Assembly: GCA_913062605.1 (NCBI GenBank)
Contig: CAJXWQ010000011.1
Location: 1-60,584, forward strand
DNA: 60,584 nucleotides
DNA from: an uncultured Cellvibrionales bacterium
GTDB taxonomy: Bacteria; Pseudomonadota; Gammaproteobacteria; Pseudomonadales; Porticoccaceae
Reading direction: 5' to 3'
Part shown: one piece after another, positions 1 to 10,346 of the stretch
Layout: the number at the start of each line of letters is the position of its first letter
How positions within the stretch are numbered: position 1 is the stretch's first letter
Translations under genes and position numbers: made by a program
The notes under the pieces: generated by a model
What the model saw: the letters and a program-made list of their open reading frames with translations, nothing else
What the model was told of the DNA's origin: nothing
Database searches by the model: none

Positions 1-150
1 CAAACCCTCATAGCGAACCACCTGCAAATGGTAATACCGCCATAACAGTACGCCAGCCAGCAACACAATAACCAACACTGCGAATAACAAGCGGGCAGCA
101 AACAGCCGGGCTTCGAGCAGGGGGTTTTTTAAGGCGTAGTCATCGTTCAT
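1..150 (-). CDS. mrdA: Penicillin-binding protein 2 (MrdA-like), N-terminus, cut by window edge
   Basis: Fifty codons are visible, starting at ATG 150-148 and running off the left edge. The peptide has a short charged head with LKNPLLEARLF, one membrane anchor (about residues 20-38), then RYYHLQVVRYEGL. This matches the cytoplasmic tail, signal anchor and first periplasmic residues of the PBP2 elongation transpeptidases, in which L-YxLQV-xYE follows the anchor. PBP2 cross-links peptidoglycan during side-wall growth with RodA. The catalytic domain lies outside the window, so only family membership is supported; a second PBP2 or PBP3-like paralogue cannot be excluded. It lies downstream of the pnp terminator on the same strand, so it probably has its own promoter. 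Confidence 0.75.
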   Translation of the reverse strand, partial: MNDDYALKNPLLEARLFAARLLFAVLVIVLLAGVLLWRYYHLQVVRYEGL

Positions 151-277
151 GGAAAAGGATTGTAACTGTAAGCAGCCCTGTTTCACCAAGGGATTCCATC
201 ACACAGCCTCTATTGACAAAAAAATGTTGCTGATTCAATGATCAGGTGGCCGCCATCAAAAATAAAGGTACGCTCAT

Positions 278-305
278 AAAAAAGCGGGGCTAAGCCCCGC
301 TTTTT
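278..305 (-). terminator. Rho-independent terminator after pnp
   Basis: The hairpin has arms AAGCGGGGC and GCCCCGCTT with a 3-nt loop. A-runs and T-runs flank it on both sides, so it can act in both directions. It lies about 25 bp past the pnp stop codon and separates pnp from the PBP2 gene. Confidence 0.9.
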
Positions 306-329
306 AATATGAACTCAATGTTATTCAGT

Positions 330-2483
330 TCATTTTTCTGTGGTCTCTGGCGCATCAACAACAGGGGCTAGATCAGCAGCAGGTTGCTCTTGAACAGCTT
401 CTTCAGCGGCCACTTCTTTCATGGAAAGCTTGATACGCCCACGGGCATCCACGTCGAGTACTTTCACACGAATTTGCTGACCTTCCTTTAGGTAGTCTGT
501 CACTTTTTCAACACGCTCTTGAGCGATTTGAGAAATGTGCAGCAGGCCATCAGTACCCGGCATAATAGTAACGAATGCGCCAAAATCGACGATGCGTGCT
601 ACGGTACCTTCGTAGATACGACCAATTTCAGCTTCTGCTGTAATCTCTTCAATGCGGAAGATTGCATCTTTGAGGCCTTCAGCGTCATCACTGTAAATAC
701 GGATAGTGCCATCATCGTTAATATCGATAGTGGCACCCGTTTCTTCAGTCAACGAACGAATGGTAGCACCACCTTTGCCAATCACATCACGGATCTTATC
801 GGGATCAATTTTCAGAATGTGGTAACGAGGCGCAGTATCGGAGACTTCATCACGTGCGCGGTCGAGAACCTTATTCATTTCACCAAGAATATGGAGACGG
901 GCATGCAGCGCTTGTTCTAGCGCCTTTTCCATAATTTCTTCGGTGATACCCTCAATCTTGATATCCATTTGCAGGGCGGTAATACCTCTAGCAGTACCAG
1001 CCACTTTAAAGTCCATATCGCCGAGGTGATCTTCATCACCAAGGATATCGGTTAAAACAGCAAAGCTATCTTCTTCTTTTACTAGACCCATGGCGATACC
1101 GGCAACGGGTGCTTTCAATGGCACACCGGCATCCATCAATGCCAAGCTTGTACCACAAACTGAAGCCATTGAGCTGGAACCATTAGATTCAGTGATTTCT
1201 GAAACAACGCGCATGGCGTACGGAAATTCTTCAGCAGAAGGCAAAACGGCAGCTATACCGCGGCGAGCCAAACGACCGTGGCCCACTTCACGACGTCCAG
1301 TGAAGCCCATACGGCCACATTCACCCACAGAGTATGGAGGGAAGTTATAGTGAAGCATGAAAGGATCTTCACGCTTGCCTTCCAGAGCATCAATCAGCTG
1401 AGCATCGCGCATGGAACCCAATGTCGCAGCAACCAATGCCTGCGTTTCACCACGAGTAAACAGTGCAGTACCGTGAGCCTTGGCCAACACACCTACCTCC
1501 ACGTCGATGGCTCGAACAGTTGTGCTATCACGACCATCAATACGAGGTTCACCACGAGTAATACGACCGCGGACAATTTTCTTCTCAAGCTTTTTAAATG
1601 CGTCACGGACATCTTCACCACTGATTCCAGCGGCTTCATCAACCAATGTCATTGCGTCATTACGCAAGCTGTCGAGTTGTGCTACACGCTCTTGCTTGTC
1701 CGTTGTACGATAAGCATTGTCTAGGCCTTCACCAATTTTGGCCTTCAATGCTTCAGCCAAAACTTCATTTTCAGACGCTGCCTGCCAATCCCAGCGGGGC
1801 TTGCCAACTTCACTGGCCAGCTCGGCGATGACTTGAACCACGGCTTGCATTTCCTGATGAGCGTAAAGCACGGCACCCAGCATGGTGTCTTCCGGCAACT
1901 CGCTCGCTTCGGACTCCACCATCAACACCGCATCTTTAGTACCAGCAACCACCATATTCAACTCAGACTCGGCGAGTTCAGCGTAGGTTGGGTTCAACAT
2001 GAAGCCCTTGTCAGCGCTGTAACCCACACGAGCACCACCTACAGGACCGCTGAACGGTACACCAGAGATAGACAACGCGGCAGAAACACCAATCATGGCA
2101 ACAATATCCGGATCGATATTCTTTTCTGCTGACATCACAGTACAGACAACCTGCACCTCATTCTTGAAGCCATTAGGGAACAGCGGACGAATGGGTCGAT
2201 CGATCAAACGGGAGGTCAGTGTTTCTTTTTCGTTAGGACGACCTTCACGCTTGAAGAATCCGCCGGGGATTTTACCGGCAGCATAAGCTTTCTCAATGTA
2301 GTGAACACCAAGAGGGAAAAAGTCTTGTCCCTCTTTAGCTTCTTTGGCGGCAACAACCGTACAAAGTACAGAGGTTTGATCCATGGTGCACAAAACGGCA
2401 GCAGTGGCCTGGCGCGCAATACGCCCAGTTTCCAATGTGACGGTATGGTTACCATACTGAAATGTTTTTGTTACAGGGTTCAT
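330..2483 (-). CDS. pnp: Polyribonucleotide nucleotidyltransferase (PNPase)
   Basis: This 3'-5' phosphorolytic exoribonuclease degrades mRNA and forms the core of the RNA degradosome. The 717 residues compare with 711 in E. coli. Two RNase PH-like domains are separated by a helical domain; the second has the conserved [16 protein letters not shown] segment. The C-terminal part has a KH domain ([19 protein letters not shown], about residue 560) and an S1 domain ([20 protein letters not shown], about residue 625), ending in an acidic tail. The ATG start at 2483 follows an untranslated leader of up to about 250 nt. It is last in the rimP-nusA-infB-rbfA-truB-rpsO-pnp series. The leader contains short inverted repeats; in E. 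coli this leader is an RNase III and autoregulation target, but I cannot show that here. Confidence 0.98.
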   Translation of the reverse strand: MNPVTKTFQYGNHTVTLETGRIARQATAAVLCTMDQTSVLCTVVAAKEAKEGQDFFPLGVHYIEKAYAAGKIPGGFFKREGRPNEKETLTSRLIDRPIRPLFPNGFKNEVQVVCTVMSAEKNIDPDIVAMIGVSAALSISGVPFSGPVGGARVGYSADKGFMLNPTYAELAESELNMVVAGTKDAVLMVESEASELPEDTMLGAVLYAHQEMQAVVQVIAELASEVGKPRWDWQAASENEVLAEALKAKIGEGLDNAYRTTDKQERVAQLDSLRNDAMTLVDEAAGISGEDVRDAFKKLEKKIVRGRITRGEPRIDGRDSTTVRAIDVEVGVLAKAHGTALFTRGETQALVAATLGSMRDAQLIDALEGKREDPFMLHYNFPPYSVGECGRMGFTGRREVGHGRLARRGIAAVLPSAEEFPYAMRVVSEITESNGSSSMASVCGTSLALMDAGVPLKAPVAGIAMGLVKEEDSFAVLTDILGDEDHLGDMDFKVAGTARGITALQMDIKIEGITEEIMEKALEQALHARLHILGEMNKVLDRARDEVSDTAPRYHILKIDPDKIRDVIGKGGATIRSLTEETGATIDINDDGTIRIYSDDAEGLKDAIFRIEEITAEAEIGRIYEGTVARIVDFGAFVTIMPGTDGLLHISQIAQERVEKVTDYLKEGQQIRVKVLDVDARGRIKLSMKEVAAEEAVQEQPAADLAPVVDAPETTEK

Positions 2484-2708
2484 AAAATAAATTTCCTATT
2501 CGTTTTTTCTATCATTTGAAGCCCTGATAAAACACCGGCAATCAGCTGCTCGGGTTACCCATAATCACCTTTCTAGTTAGATGCCCTTTCGATGAAGAGA
2601 CTGTCTGGAAATTTTCTAGATCGCTCTAGATAACGAGAAGATGACTATAGGTAACTCGATCAGCCACAACATACAGATGTGTTATCTGGCCTCACCATAA
2701 ATCAACAG

Positions 2709-2728
2709 CGGCTCCCGAGGGAGCCGCA
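2709..2728 (-). terminator. GC-rich hairpin after rpsO
   Basis: This 20-bp inverted repeat (arms GCGGCTCCC and GGGAGCCGC) starts 10 bp beyond the rpsO stop. The following minus-strand sequence is only moderately T-rich (TGTTGATTTATGG). It may be a leaky terminator or a processing/stability hairpin that lets some transcription continue into pnp. Confidence 0.6.
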
Positions 2729-2738
2729 AGTGATTCTA

Positions 2739-3005
2739 TTAACGACGCAGACCAAGCTTAGCAATGAGTTGCGTATAGCGAGTTGCATCTTTACTTTTCA
2801 GGTAATCCAGTAACTTACGACGCTGGTTTACCATGCGGATCAAACCACGACGTGAGTGGTGATCTTTTTTGTGATCACCGAAGTGACCTTGCAGTTTATT
2901 AATATTAGCTGTCAACAGCGCCACTTGTACTTCGGGTGATCCAGTATCACCTTCCGCTTGGGCGTGGTCTTTAATAATAGCGTTTTTTTCAGCTGCATTT
3001 AACAT
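2739..3005 (-). CDS. rpsO: 30S ribosomal protein S15
   Basis: S15 is a primary 16S rRNA-binding protein of the 30S platform. I start it at ATG 3005-3003, giving 88 residues (family about 89) beginning [16 protein letters not shown] longer reading from TTG 3020 would swallow the Shine-Dalgarno GGAG, which sits 9 nt before the ATG. Conserved blocks [13 protein letters not shown] and [21 protein letters not shown] are present. It lies between truB and pnp, the usual place. S15 represses its own mRNA in E. coli; no comparable element was verified here. Confidence 0.97.
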   Translation of the reverse strand: MLNAAEKNAIIKDHAQAEGDTGSPEVQVALLTANINKLQGHFGDHKKDHHSRRGLIRMVNQRRKLLDYLKSKDATRYTQLIAKLGLRR

Positions 3006-3209
3006 CGTTTCATTCTCCAATATGCGGTTTAAGATTCAGGATACCCGCGCATATTTACAGGGATCCCAGGGTTTATTGATCTCGTTTTATTGGTCTGGCT
3101 TTCTTGATCCAATCTTGGCTATCTGAAACCAAACCTACTTCTGCCTACATGGGGCAAATTCTTTTCACGAGCTTTAGGCTTAAACTCTTCCCTTAATAAA
3201 GCTCAATAT

Positions 3210-4145
3210 CTAAAACACAACGAGGCGTTTGGGCGCTACCCGTCCATCATCAGTCACTTCGGCGACACCCAAAAAAGGGCCGTTAGTTTCAAAGACGCGC
3301 ACTATATCGCCTTCTTCGCTGTCGCGATAGACCTGAGGCGCCATCACTGGCTGCCCTTGTTGGAAGTAAAATGCTGTATCTTCTGACAAATCCACTGCCA
3401 TCAAGTGTTTGATGCCTGCATCCATTGGCTTGAGTAAGTAATCCAATTCCTCAGCCTGACACTCTTCGCGTAGGGTCTCGAGCTCTTCCACGCTGATAGT
3501 ATCCACTTCATCGAATGGTCCGGCAATATTACGATGAAGCCTGGACACATAGGCACCACAACCCAGCTGTGCACCTATATCCTCTGCCAGGGTTCTGACA
3601 TAAGTACCCTTGCTACAATGGATTTCCATATCAGCTTCAGGGAACTCACCGGGACGAAAATCTGTCATTTCCAGTGAGAAAATGGTCAGTGGCCGAGCCT
3701 CCCGCTCTATTTCAATACCCTCCCGGGCCAGCTTATACAATGGCTGGCCTTGGTGTTTCAGGGCCGAATACATGGACGGCACCTGAGAAATATCACCACG
3801 AAACTCTGCCAGTACTGCCTCAACCTGCTTTGCAGTCAGGTCGTTAGCACCATTTTCACTAATCACCTCACCATCAGCATCGCCACTGGCCGTGGCAATA
3901 CCAAAGCGAAAAGTCGCCCGATAGTGCTTGTCTGCATCTAACAGAAACTGGGTAAACTTGGTCGCCTCTCCCAAGCATATGGGCAATACGCCGGTAGCCA
4001 GTGGATCGAGGCTACCGGTATGCCCCGCCTTGGCAGCAAAAAATAGGTATTTCACCTTTTGCAGCGCACCGTTCGAGGACATACCCAACGGTTTATCCAG
4101 CAACAAAATGCCGTTGACCGGCCTGCCTTTACGACGACGAGCCAA
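3210..4145 (-). CDS. truB: tRNA pseudouridine-55 synthase
   Basis: TruB isomerises U55 in the T-loop of tRNAs. The 311 residues compare with 314 in E. coli. The catalytic motif GHTGSLDPLATGVLPICLGE (Asp in GSLDPLA) is near residue 45, and CSKGTYVRTLAEDIG, typical of the family, is near residue 180. A C-terminal PUA-like domain follows. The start is TTG (LLARRRKGR reads M-ARRRKGR), 2 nt after the rbfA stop, with AGGA about 9 nt upstream inside rbfA, so the two genes are probably translationally coupled. Confidence 0.97.
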   Translation of the reverse strand: MARRRKGRPVNGILLLDKPLGMSSNGALQKVKYLFFAAKAGHTGSLDPLATGVLPICLGEATKFTQFLLDADKHYRATFRFGIATASGDADGEVISENGANDLTAKQVEAVLAEFRGDISQVPSMYSALKHQGQPLYKLAREGIEIEREARPLTIFSLEMTDFRPGEFPEADMEIHCSKGTYVRTLAEDIGAQLGCGAYVSRLHRNIAGPFDEVDTISVEELETLREECQAEELDYLLKPMDAGIKHLMAVDLSEDTAFYFQQGQPVMAPQVYRDSEEGDIVRVFETNGPFLGVAEVTDDGRVAPKRLVVF

Positions 4146-4147
4146 AA

Positions 4148-4588
4148 TCAGTTATCCTCAGATGTATCCGAAGAACTGCCTGAGGAAGAACTGTCTGATA
4201 AAGGGACGTCTGAATCCAAACGCCTAGTATTATCAGTTTTTACAGCAGCATCGATCAGTGCTGACAGATCCTGTCCGCGCTTACTGCTGGGGTCGTAAAT
4301 AAAATGTAATCGTGGCGTAGTACGCATCTGCATTCGCTTGGCTAGCAGGGATCGCAAAAAACCTGACGCACCGTTCAATATTTTGGCGGCCTGAAGGGAC
4401 TCATCTTCGGAGTCAGAGCCAACAAAGGTGACGAACACCTTGGCATTGGCCAAGTCACGATTGACCTCCACACCCGTAATATTGACCATCTTTAGCCGTG
4501 GATCACGCACTTCATCGCGAATTAGCTCTGCTAGCTCTCGCTGAAGTGCATCTGACACCCTGTCATTACGGGTAAATTCTCTTGGCAT
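4148..4588 (-). CDS. rbfA: 30S ribosome-binding factor A
   Basis: RbfA is a KH-like cold-shock factor that binds the 30S subunit and helps mature the 5' end of 16S rRNA. The 146 residues include the family core (MPREFTRNDRVSDALQRELAELI, DPRLKMVNITGVEVNRDLANAKVFVTF, LRTTPRLHFIYD-like segment). The tail is unusually Ser/Asp-rich (DSDVPLSDSSSSGSSSD) and longer than in E. coli (133 residues). It sits between infB (18 bp upstream) and truB (2 bp downstream). Confidence 0.97.
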   Translation of the reverse strand: MPREFTRNDRVSDALQRELAELIRDEVRDPRLKMVNITGVEVNRDLANAKVFVTFVGSDSEDESLQAAKILNGASGFLRSLLAKRMQMRTTPRLHFIYDPSSKRGQDLSALIDAAVKTDNTRRLDSDVPLSDSSSSGSSSDTSEDN

Positions 4589-4606
4589 ATCAATTCGCCG
4601 CTAGAG

Positions 4607-7183
4607 CTAAAGCTCTCGCGCCACTTCCTTGATCTCGAAAACTTCGATTTGATCGCCCGCTTTAATGTCGTTGTAGTCTTTAACGCCGATACCACACTCC
4701 ATACCGTTGCGGACATCATTCACATCATCTTTAAAGCGACGCAGAGATTCCAGCTCACCCTCGTAGATCACCACACTGTCGCGTAGCACTCGAATAGGCT
4801 TACTACGGTGAACTGTGCCTTCGATAACCATACAGCCGGCCACCGCACCAAATTTTGGTGAGCGGAATACATCCCGCACTTCGGCAATACCAACAATTTC
4901 TTCTCTCTTCTCAGGTGTCAGCAATCCACCCAATGCCTGCTTCACATCGTCCAACAGGTTATAGATGATGCTGTAGTACCTAAGGTCCAAGCCTTCGTTT
5001 TCCGCCAAACGACGGGCAGTGCCATCAGCTCGAACGTTAAACCCAATCACTGCTGCGCCCGCGGCAACGGCCAGATTAATATCGGACTCATTAATGCCAC
5101 CAACACCGGAAGCAATAACATTGACTTCTACTTCATCGTTGCCGATATCACTCAGCGTAGAAAGAATTGCTTCCAGCGAACCACGCACATCGGTCTTAAT
5201 CAAAAGAGGAAGCAAGCCTTTTTCTTCACCACCTTCAAAAGTAGTAAACATATTTTCGAGCTTGGCAGCCTGTTGACGGGCCGCTTTTTCCTGGCGAGCT
5301 TTGTCCTGGCGCCTTTCGGCCAAATCACGGGCCTTGCGCTCATCTTCTACCACCAAGAATTCTTCACCGGCAGCAGGCGGCTTATCCAAACCAAGAATCT
5401 CTACAGGAATCGATGGGCCAGCATCAGTAATCGAATGACCCGCTTCATCATTCATGGCTCGAATCTTACCGACACTCTCACCCGCCAGAACTAGGTCACC
5501 CTTGCGCAGAGTACCGGCCTGAACCAATGCCGTGGCAATAACACCACGACCCTTCTCAAGTCGAGATTCTACAATCACACCTTTACCAGGCACATTTCTG
5601 GATGCCTGCAGTTCTAGCAACTCGGATTGCAGCAGTACCGCTTCAAGCAACTCATCGATACCCTCACCAGTGTGGGCAGAAACTTTTACAAACTGAGTGT
5701 CGCCACCCCACCCTTCGGGAATGACGTCTTTGGCAGACAACTCATTAGTCACCCGGTCAGGATCGGCACCTTCCTTATCAATTTTATTAATCGCAACAAC
5801 GATGGGCACACCAGCGGCGCGAGCATGCTGAATGGCCTCTTCTGTTTGTGGCATCACACCATCATCTGCAGCTACCACCAAAATAATCACATCGGTACTC
5901 TGAGCACCACGGGCTCTCATAGCAGTAAAGGCGGCATGCCCCGGAGTATCCAGAAACGTTACCATCCCTTTCGGTGTATCCACATGGTAAGCACCAATGT
6001 GCTGAGTAATACCACCCGCTTCACCTGATGCGACTCGGCTTTCACGAATATAGTCCAGTAATGAAGTTTTACCGTGATCGACATGACCCATCACTGTCAC
6101 TACCGGTGCACGAGGTTCCAGTGCTTCTTCCATGGTGGCCTGTAGTGCATCAATCAGCTTCTGTTCTACTTCCTCTTCAGAAATTGGCACAGGGTTATGC
6201 CCCAGCTCTTCCACCATCAAAATGGCTGTGTCCTGATCAATGACCTCATTAACCGAAGCCATGGTACCCATCTTCATCAATCCTTTGATGAGAACAGCTG
6301 CTTTTACTGACATCTTCTGGGCCAGATCACTGACAGTAATTTCTTCCGGGATTTCTACATCGTGAACAATCTTATCCGTCGGTCTTTTAAATTTGTGCTT
6401 GTTTTCAATTTTGATGGCTTTCTTTGCACCAGATCGAAGACGAGGCTTCTTCTCATCATCCGCCTCATCAACAACAGCCTTCATCAGGTCTTCATTTTTA
6501 CGCTTGACTGCTTTGACTGCACCACGCTTTTTCGGCTTTTTGGGTTTTTCTTCTGCATCAACAACAGCACTCTCATCCACCTTCGTATACGTTTTTACAT
6601 GCTTGGTGGCAGGAGCTTTAACGGAGGCAGGAGACGTAGGCTCTACTGGCGTTTGAGTGGTTACTTCTTGTTTCTGCTGCTCTTCCTCTGCTTTACGCTG
6701 AGTTTCTTCCTCAGCTTTGAGGCTGGCATCTTCTTCTGCCTTGCGACGTGTTTCAATCGCTGCCTGTCTCTGCAACTCCACATCATCAGTACGAGAAGGT
6801 GTTATTTCTACGGGAGAACTACCTGGAGTACTATCTGGAGTACTATCAGCTACTGGCTCTTCAGTATCCAGTTGACCGCTCAGATCTTCCTCACTGCGCT
6901 TCACATAGGTTCGTTTTTTACGAACCTCAACATTGACTGTTTTACGGCCAGCACCCGTTTTGAGCGTGCTAACTGTTTTACGCTTGAGGGTGATTTGCTT
7001 TGGCTCACGTGATGATTCACCGTGCAGGCCTTTTAAATAAGCCAGCAACTTCTGTTTTTCTTCATCATCGACAGTCGCATCAGCAGAATTATGCGATAAG
7101 CCAGCCTCCTGCATTTGACTCAGCAGGCGGTCGACGGATGCCCCAACAACCTTGGCAAGTTCGCTTACAGTAACTTCAGCCAT
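4607..7183 (-). CDS. infB: Translation initiation factor IF-2
   Basis: IF-2 is the GTPase that brings fMet-tRNA to the 30S subunit and promotes subunit joining. It has 858 residues (E. coli long form 890). The order is an N-terminal IF2N domain ([14 protein letters not shown]), a long charged Glu/Lys/Ala-rich linker, a second IF2N-like unit ([16 protein letters not shown], about residue 285), then the G domain with GHVDHGKT (about residue 365), DTPGHAAF and NKID. The domains that bind the initiator tRNA follow. It belongs to the nusA-infB-rbfA-truB series, with 29 bp to nusA. Confidence 0.98.
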   Translation of the reverse strand: MAEVTVSELAKVVGASVDRLLSQMQEAGLSHNSADATVDDEEKQKLLAYLKGLHGESSREPKQITLKRKTVSTLKTGAGRKTVNVEVRKKRTYVKRSEEDLSGQLDTEEPVADSTPDSTPGSSPVEITPSRTDDVELQRQAAIETRRKAEEDASLKAEEETQRKAEEEQQKQEVTTQTPVEPTSPASVKAPATKHVKTYTKVDESAVVDAEEKPKKPKKRGAVKAVKRKNEDLMKAVVDEADDEKKPRLRSGAKKAIKIENKHKFKRPTDKIVHDVEIPEEITVSDLAQKMSVKAAVLIKGLMKMGTMASVNEVIDQDTAILMVEELGHNPVPISEEEVEQKLIDALQATMEEALEPRAPVVTVMGHVDHGKTSLLDYIRESRVASGEAGGITQHIGAYHVDTPKGMVTFLDTPGHAAFTAMRARGAQSTDVIILVVAADDGVMPQTEEAIQHARAAGVPIVVAINKIDKEGADPDRVTNELSAKDVIPEGWGGDTQFVKVSAHTGEGIDELLEAVLLQSELLELQASRNVPGKGVIVESRLEKGRGVIATALVQAGTLRKGDLVLAGESVGKIRAMNDEAGHSITDAGPSIPVEILGLDKPPAAGEEFLVVEDERKARDLAERRQDKARQEKAARQQAAKLENMFTTFEGGEEKGLLPLLIKTDVRGSLEAILSTLSDIGNDEVEVNVIASGVGGINESDINLAVAAGAAVIGFNVRADGTARRLAENEGLDLRYYSIIYNLLDDVKQALGGLLTPEKREEIVGIAEVRDVFRSPKFGAVAGCMVIEGTVHRSKPIRVLRDSVVIYEGELESLRRFKDDVNDVRNGMECGIGVKDYNDIKAGDQIEVFEIKEVAREL

Positions 7184-7212
7184 CAGTATTCCTCGATTTT
7201 TCGCCTTCGTGT

Positions 7213-8706
7213 TTAATTGTTGTCGCCATCTTCAGCGAACCAGGGTGCGCGGGCTGTCATGATTAATTCAGCCGCTCGCACTTCATCAATAGTGTCGATA
7301 TCCAGCAAGTCATCAACGGCTTGCTCTGCCAAGTCTTCCATGGTGACAATACCATGAGCTGCCAGCACTCGAGCCAGCTCATCATCCATGCCATCCATGG
7401 TCAGCAAATCTTCTGCTGGCTCGGCAATACTCTCTTCCGTGGTCAACGCCATGGTTAACAGTGCATCCTTCGCTCGGGCACGCAAGGCTTCGGCTATATC
7501 TTCATCAAACCCATCAATACCTGCCATTTCTTCGAGGGGGACATAAGCCACTTCCTCGATAGAGGTGAAACCCTCTTCAACCAGAACGGTGGCGACGTCT
7601 TCGTCCACATCCAGTTTATTCTCGAAAGTTTCGATCAAAGAGCTCGACTCTTCCTGCTGTTTGCCTTCAGCCTCTTCGATGCTCATGACATTAATTTTCC
7701 AACCGGTCAGTTCCGAGGCTAGGCGAACATTCTGACCATTCCGGCCAATCGCCATCGCCAGAGAACCTTCGGCTACGGCCACATCCATCGAGCGAGTATC
7801 TTCATCAACAACAATGGATTCCACTTCTGCCGGTGCCATGGCATTAATCACTAGCTGGGCAGGATTGTCATCCCAGAGAATAATATCGATGCGCTCACCA
7901 TCCAGTTCATTAGAGACTGCTTGTACACGAGCACCACGCATACCAACACAGGCACCAACTGGATCAATACGCCCATCATTGGTTTTCACTGCAATTTTAG
8001 CTCGAGAACCGGGGTCACGTGCGCTGCCTCGAATTTCAATCACCTCTTCTGCAATTTCCGGCACTTCTATGCAGAACAACTCGATCAACATCTCGTTACA
8101 CTTGCGGCTTAGAAATAACTGAGGACCTCGGTTTTCCGGGTTAATCTCCTTCAGAACAGCTCGCACTCGATCATTGATACGGAAGACTTCCCGGCCTACC
8201 AGTTCTTCACGGGTCATCAATGCTTCAGCATTGTTACCCAAGTCCACAATAATGTTATCGCGGGTAACTTTCTTGACGGCACCACTGACGAGTTCACCAA
8301 TCTGATCTCGATAGTGCTCAACCACTAGAGCGCGTTCAGCATCACGCACCTTCTGAACAATGACTTGCTTGGCAGTTTGTGCGGCGATTCGACCAAAACC
8401 GATGTTCTCAACGGGCTCCTCGTAAGTATCACCGGCCTTGAGCGCTGTATCTTTTTCGTGTGCTTCTTCCAGTGTAAACTGGGTACCAAGCTCTGCCAGA
8501 GTGTCGTCATCAACAACATCCCACCAGCGGAAAGAGTCGTAACCACCCGTATCACGATCAATTAACACACGGATATTGGCATCCTCGTCGTAACGTTTTT
8601 TGGTTGCCGTAGCCAGCGCCTGCTCGATGGCCTCGAATATAACGTCCGAGGCAACGCCCTTTTCATTAGAAACAGCTTCCACCACCATCAAAATTTCTTT
8701 GTTCAT
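7213..8706 (-). CDS. nusA: Transcription termination/antitermination factor NusA
   Basis: NusA binds RNA polymerase and modulates pausing, termination and antitermination. The 497 residues (E. coli 495) begin [17 protein letters not shown]. They contain an N-terminal polymerase-binding domain, an S1 domain ([24 protein letters not shown], about residue 140), two KH domains ([37 protein letters not shown]), and two C-terminal acidic helix-hairpin repeats like E. coli AR1/AR2. It follows rimP by 21 bp. Confidence 0.98.
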   Translation of the reverse strand: MNKEILMVVEAVSNEKGVASDVIFEAIEQALATATKKRYDEDANIRVLIDRDTGGYDSFRWWDVVDDDTLAELGTQFTLEEAHEKDTALKAGDTYEEPVENIGFGRIAAQTAKQVIVQKVRDAERALVVEHYRDQIGELVSGAVKKVTRDNIIVDLGNNAEALMTREELVGREVFRINDRVRAVLKEINPENRGPQLFLSRKCNEMLIELFCIEVPEIAEEVIEIRGSARDPGSRAKIAVKTNDGRIDPVGACVGMRGARVQAVSNELDGERIDIILWDDNPAQLVINAMAPAEVESIVVDEDTRSMDVAVAEGSLAMAIGRNGQNVRLASELTGWKINVMSIEEAEGKQQEESSSLIETFENKLDVDEDVATVLVEEGFTSIEEVAYVPLEEMAGIDGFDEDIAEALRARAKDALLTMALTTEESIAEPAEDLLTMDGMDDELARVLAAHGIVTMEDLAEQAVDDLLDIDTIDEVRAAELIMTARAPWFAEDGDNN

Positions 8707-8727
8707 TTGTCAGCCTCGCAATCGTCC

Positions 8728-9186
8728 TCAAAACTTGGGAACAATATTCGCCTTTTCAATACTATCTATGGGAAAGAGGAACTCATGGTCATCAACAACC
8801 AACAAGATATCCTCTCCCTCTACACCGCTCAGACGGCCCTTAAAATTTCGTCTTCCCTCGTAAGGGAAGCGCAGCCGCAAGGCAGCATCTTCACCTACAT
8901 ACTTCTCAAACTGGGCAAGAGTATACAGTGGTCTGTCCATCCCAGGAGAAGAAACCTCAAGGGTATATTCTCCACTAATTAGATCTTCCACATCCATCAA
9001 ACTACCGACTTGACGACTGATTTTTGCGCAGTCCTCAACCCCGACAATACCTTCATTACGATCAATATAGATACGCAACATAGCACTGCGGCCCGACGAC
9101 AAATATTCCAACCCCCAAAACTCGCAACCCATGGCTTCAACCACTGGCACGATCAACGCTTTGAGTATTTCCTGTCTTGTCGCCAC
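8728..9186 (-). CDS. rimP: Ribosome maturation factor RimP
   Basis: RimP assists early 30S assembly. I choose the GTG at 9186-9184, giving a start VATRQEILKALIVPVVEAMG that aligns with the family N-terminus. GGAAG lies 5 nt upstream. An upstream TTG at 9201 would add five residues. The motif LEVSSPGMDRPL is diagnostic, and the protein ends KANIVPKF like E. coli KANLVPHF. It is first of the rimP-nusA-infB operon, after the initiator tRNA gene, an arrangement also found in E. coli (metY-rimP-nusA). Confidence 0.96.
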   Translation of the reverse strand: MATRQEILKALIVPVVEAMGCEFWGLEYLSSGRSAMLRIYIDRNEGIVGVEDCAKISRQVGSLMDVEDLISGEYTLEVSSPGMDRPLYTLAQFEKYVGEDAALRLRFPYEGRRNFKGRLSGVEGEDILLVVDDHEFLFPIDSIEKANIVPKF

Positions 9187-9278
9187 AGTAACTTCCAGCA
9201 AACTTAATCAAAATTTCAGCAAACCCAATCAAAAAATGGGCACTAGGCCCACTTCTACGGCAGCTTGAGCCACCTAAC

Positions 9279-9303
9279 AAAAAGCCCCTAAAAAGGGGCC
9301 TTT
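9279..9303 (-). terminator. Intrinsic terminator/attenuator between tRNA-fMet and rimP
   Basis: On the minus strand GCCCCT-TTTT-AGGGGC is followed by TTTTTGTT. It lies about 60 bp after the tRNA 3' end and about 95 bp before rimP. It could end the tRNA transcript while letting part of the transcription continue into rimP-nusA-infB. No separate strong promoter for rimP was seen. Confidence 0.8.
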
Positions 9304-9360
9304 CGAACGCGCATTTTACCCGCGCATTGATATTGTTTCAAAAGAACCAATATCTAAATT

Positions 9361-9437
<77 letters not shown>

Positions 9438-9553
9438 TCAAATCACTTTGACTTCCCAGTCAAGAGGCCTTAAAGAACCTCCCATACCCACCGGATCATA
9501 ACTCCCGGCTTCGCCCTTCAGCTGCTCCTATGGGGCTACTTCAAGGGCCGAGG

Positions 9554-9582
9554 ATTATAGGTCTGCCCTACCCTAGGGTCAA
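9554..9582 (-). promoter_or_regulatory. Strong sigma-70 promoter for tRNA-fMet and the rimP operon
   Basis: Minus strand: -35 TTGACC (9582-9577), 17-nt spacer, -10 TATAAT (9559-9554), then a GC-rich discriminator (CCTCGGCCC). GC-rich discriminators are typical of stringently controlled stable-RNA promoters. Predicted start is near 9547, about 110 nt before the mature tRNA. Confidence 0.85.
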
Positions 9583-9743
9583 GGCCCCATTCCGTTATTT
9601 TGGTACTTACTTCGAACCCTTTTGTGTATCCATATAATTTAAAAAATTCAAAGACAACTTCCTTCTACCTATTGTCTATTTTTTAGCCAACAGCTCGCCC
9701 CACAGGGACTGAATAAATACAGAGGTTTCATTTAAAGCGCCAT

Positions 9744-9772
9744 AAAAAAAGCCCGCAACTGCGGGCTTTTTC
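9744..9772 (-). terminator. Bidirectional terminator after tRNA-Leu
   Basis: The stem AGCCCGC/GCGGGCT has a 4-nt loop and T-rich tails on both strands. It ends the tpiA-secG-tRNA-Leu transcript. The rest of the 9438-9798 gap holds the tRNA-fMet promoter and no gene. Confidence 0.88.
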
Positions 9773-9798
9773 TGACCAGAATAATACCTGGATTTAGA

Positions 9799-9883
9799 TG
9801 GTGCCCAAGGCCGGACTTGAACCGGCACGGCTTACGCCACTACCCCCTCAAGATAGCGTGTCTACCAATTCCACCACTTGGGC
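9799..9883 (-). tRNA. tRNA-Leu (GAG)
   Basis: This 85-nt class II tRNA with encoded CCA begins GCCCAAGTGG. The anticodon arm CTATC-TTGAGGG-GGTAG gives anticodon GAG (codons CUC/CUU). The variable arm is long (TGGCGTAAGCC region). It lies directly downstream of secG, a placement common in gammaproteobacteria. Confidence 0.97.
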
Positions 9884-9941
9884 AATAATTTACTTACTAC
9901 TCAACACCAGATGTAGGGACTTCCTGACTAGACCCTGTCAC

Positions 9942-10295
9942 TTACTCTTCTAGCACAGGAATGTCATCTGCAACAGTAGCAGTAGTTTCTACCTCAGGAA
10001 CTGCTGACTCCAGCGACTGCTGAACCGCTTCTAATTCTGGAAGAATAGCATCACCAACTTTAGCTGAATCTTTAGCGATAACAGCCAAACCAAAGCTAGT
10101 AATAAAGAAGACTGTAGCCAGAATTCCGGTTGCCTTGCTAAAGAAATTCCAACCACCAGCACTACCTAGCATTGTCTGCGATGCACCAGAGCCAAAAGAT
10201 GCGCCAGCTTCAGCACCCTTACCTTGCTGCAGCAGGATCATGCCAATAATGGCCAGCGCTGTGAGCAGGTGAATAATTAGTATGATCTTTTCCAT
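9942..10295 (-). CDS. secG: Protein-export membrane protein SecG
   Basis: SecG is the small subunit of the SecYEG translocon. The 117 residues (E. coli 110) have two membrane helices (about 3-21 and 52-72), the conserved ILLQQGKGAEAGASFGSGASQTMLGS loop start, and an acidic tail. It follows tpiA by 51 bp and precedes tRNA-Leu. Confidence 0.96.
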   Translation of the reverse strand: MEKIILIIHLLTALAIIGMILLQQGKGAEAGASFGSGASQTMLGSAGGWNFFSKATGILATVFFITSFGLAVIAKDSAKVGDAILPELEAVQQSLESAVPEVETTATVADDIPVLEE

Positions 10296-10346
10296 TCGCT
10301 TAATTCAGCCAATCTATTAGTTAACTATCATTAATGCCGACTTGAA

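Noticed and set aside
6362-7012. 216-residue plus-strand frame antisense to infB
   Set aside because: It mirrors the low-complexity Glu/Lys/Ala linker of IF-2 on the other strand, with no ribosome site or recognisable domain.
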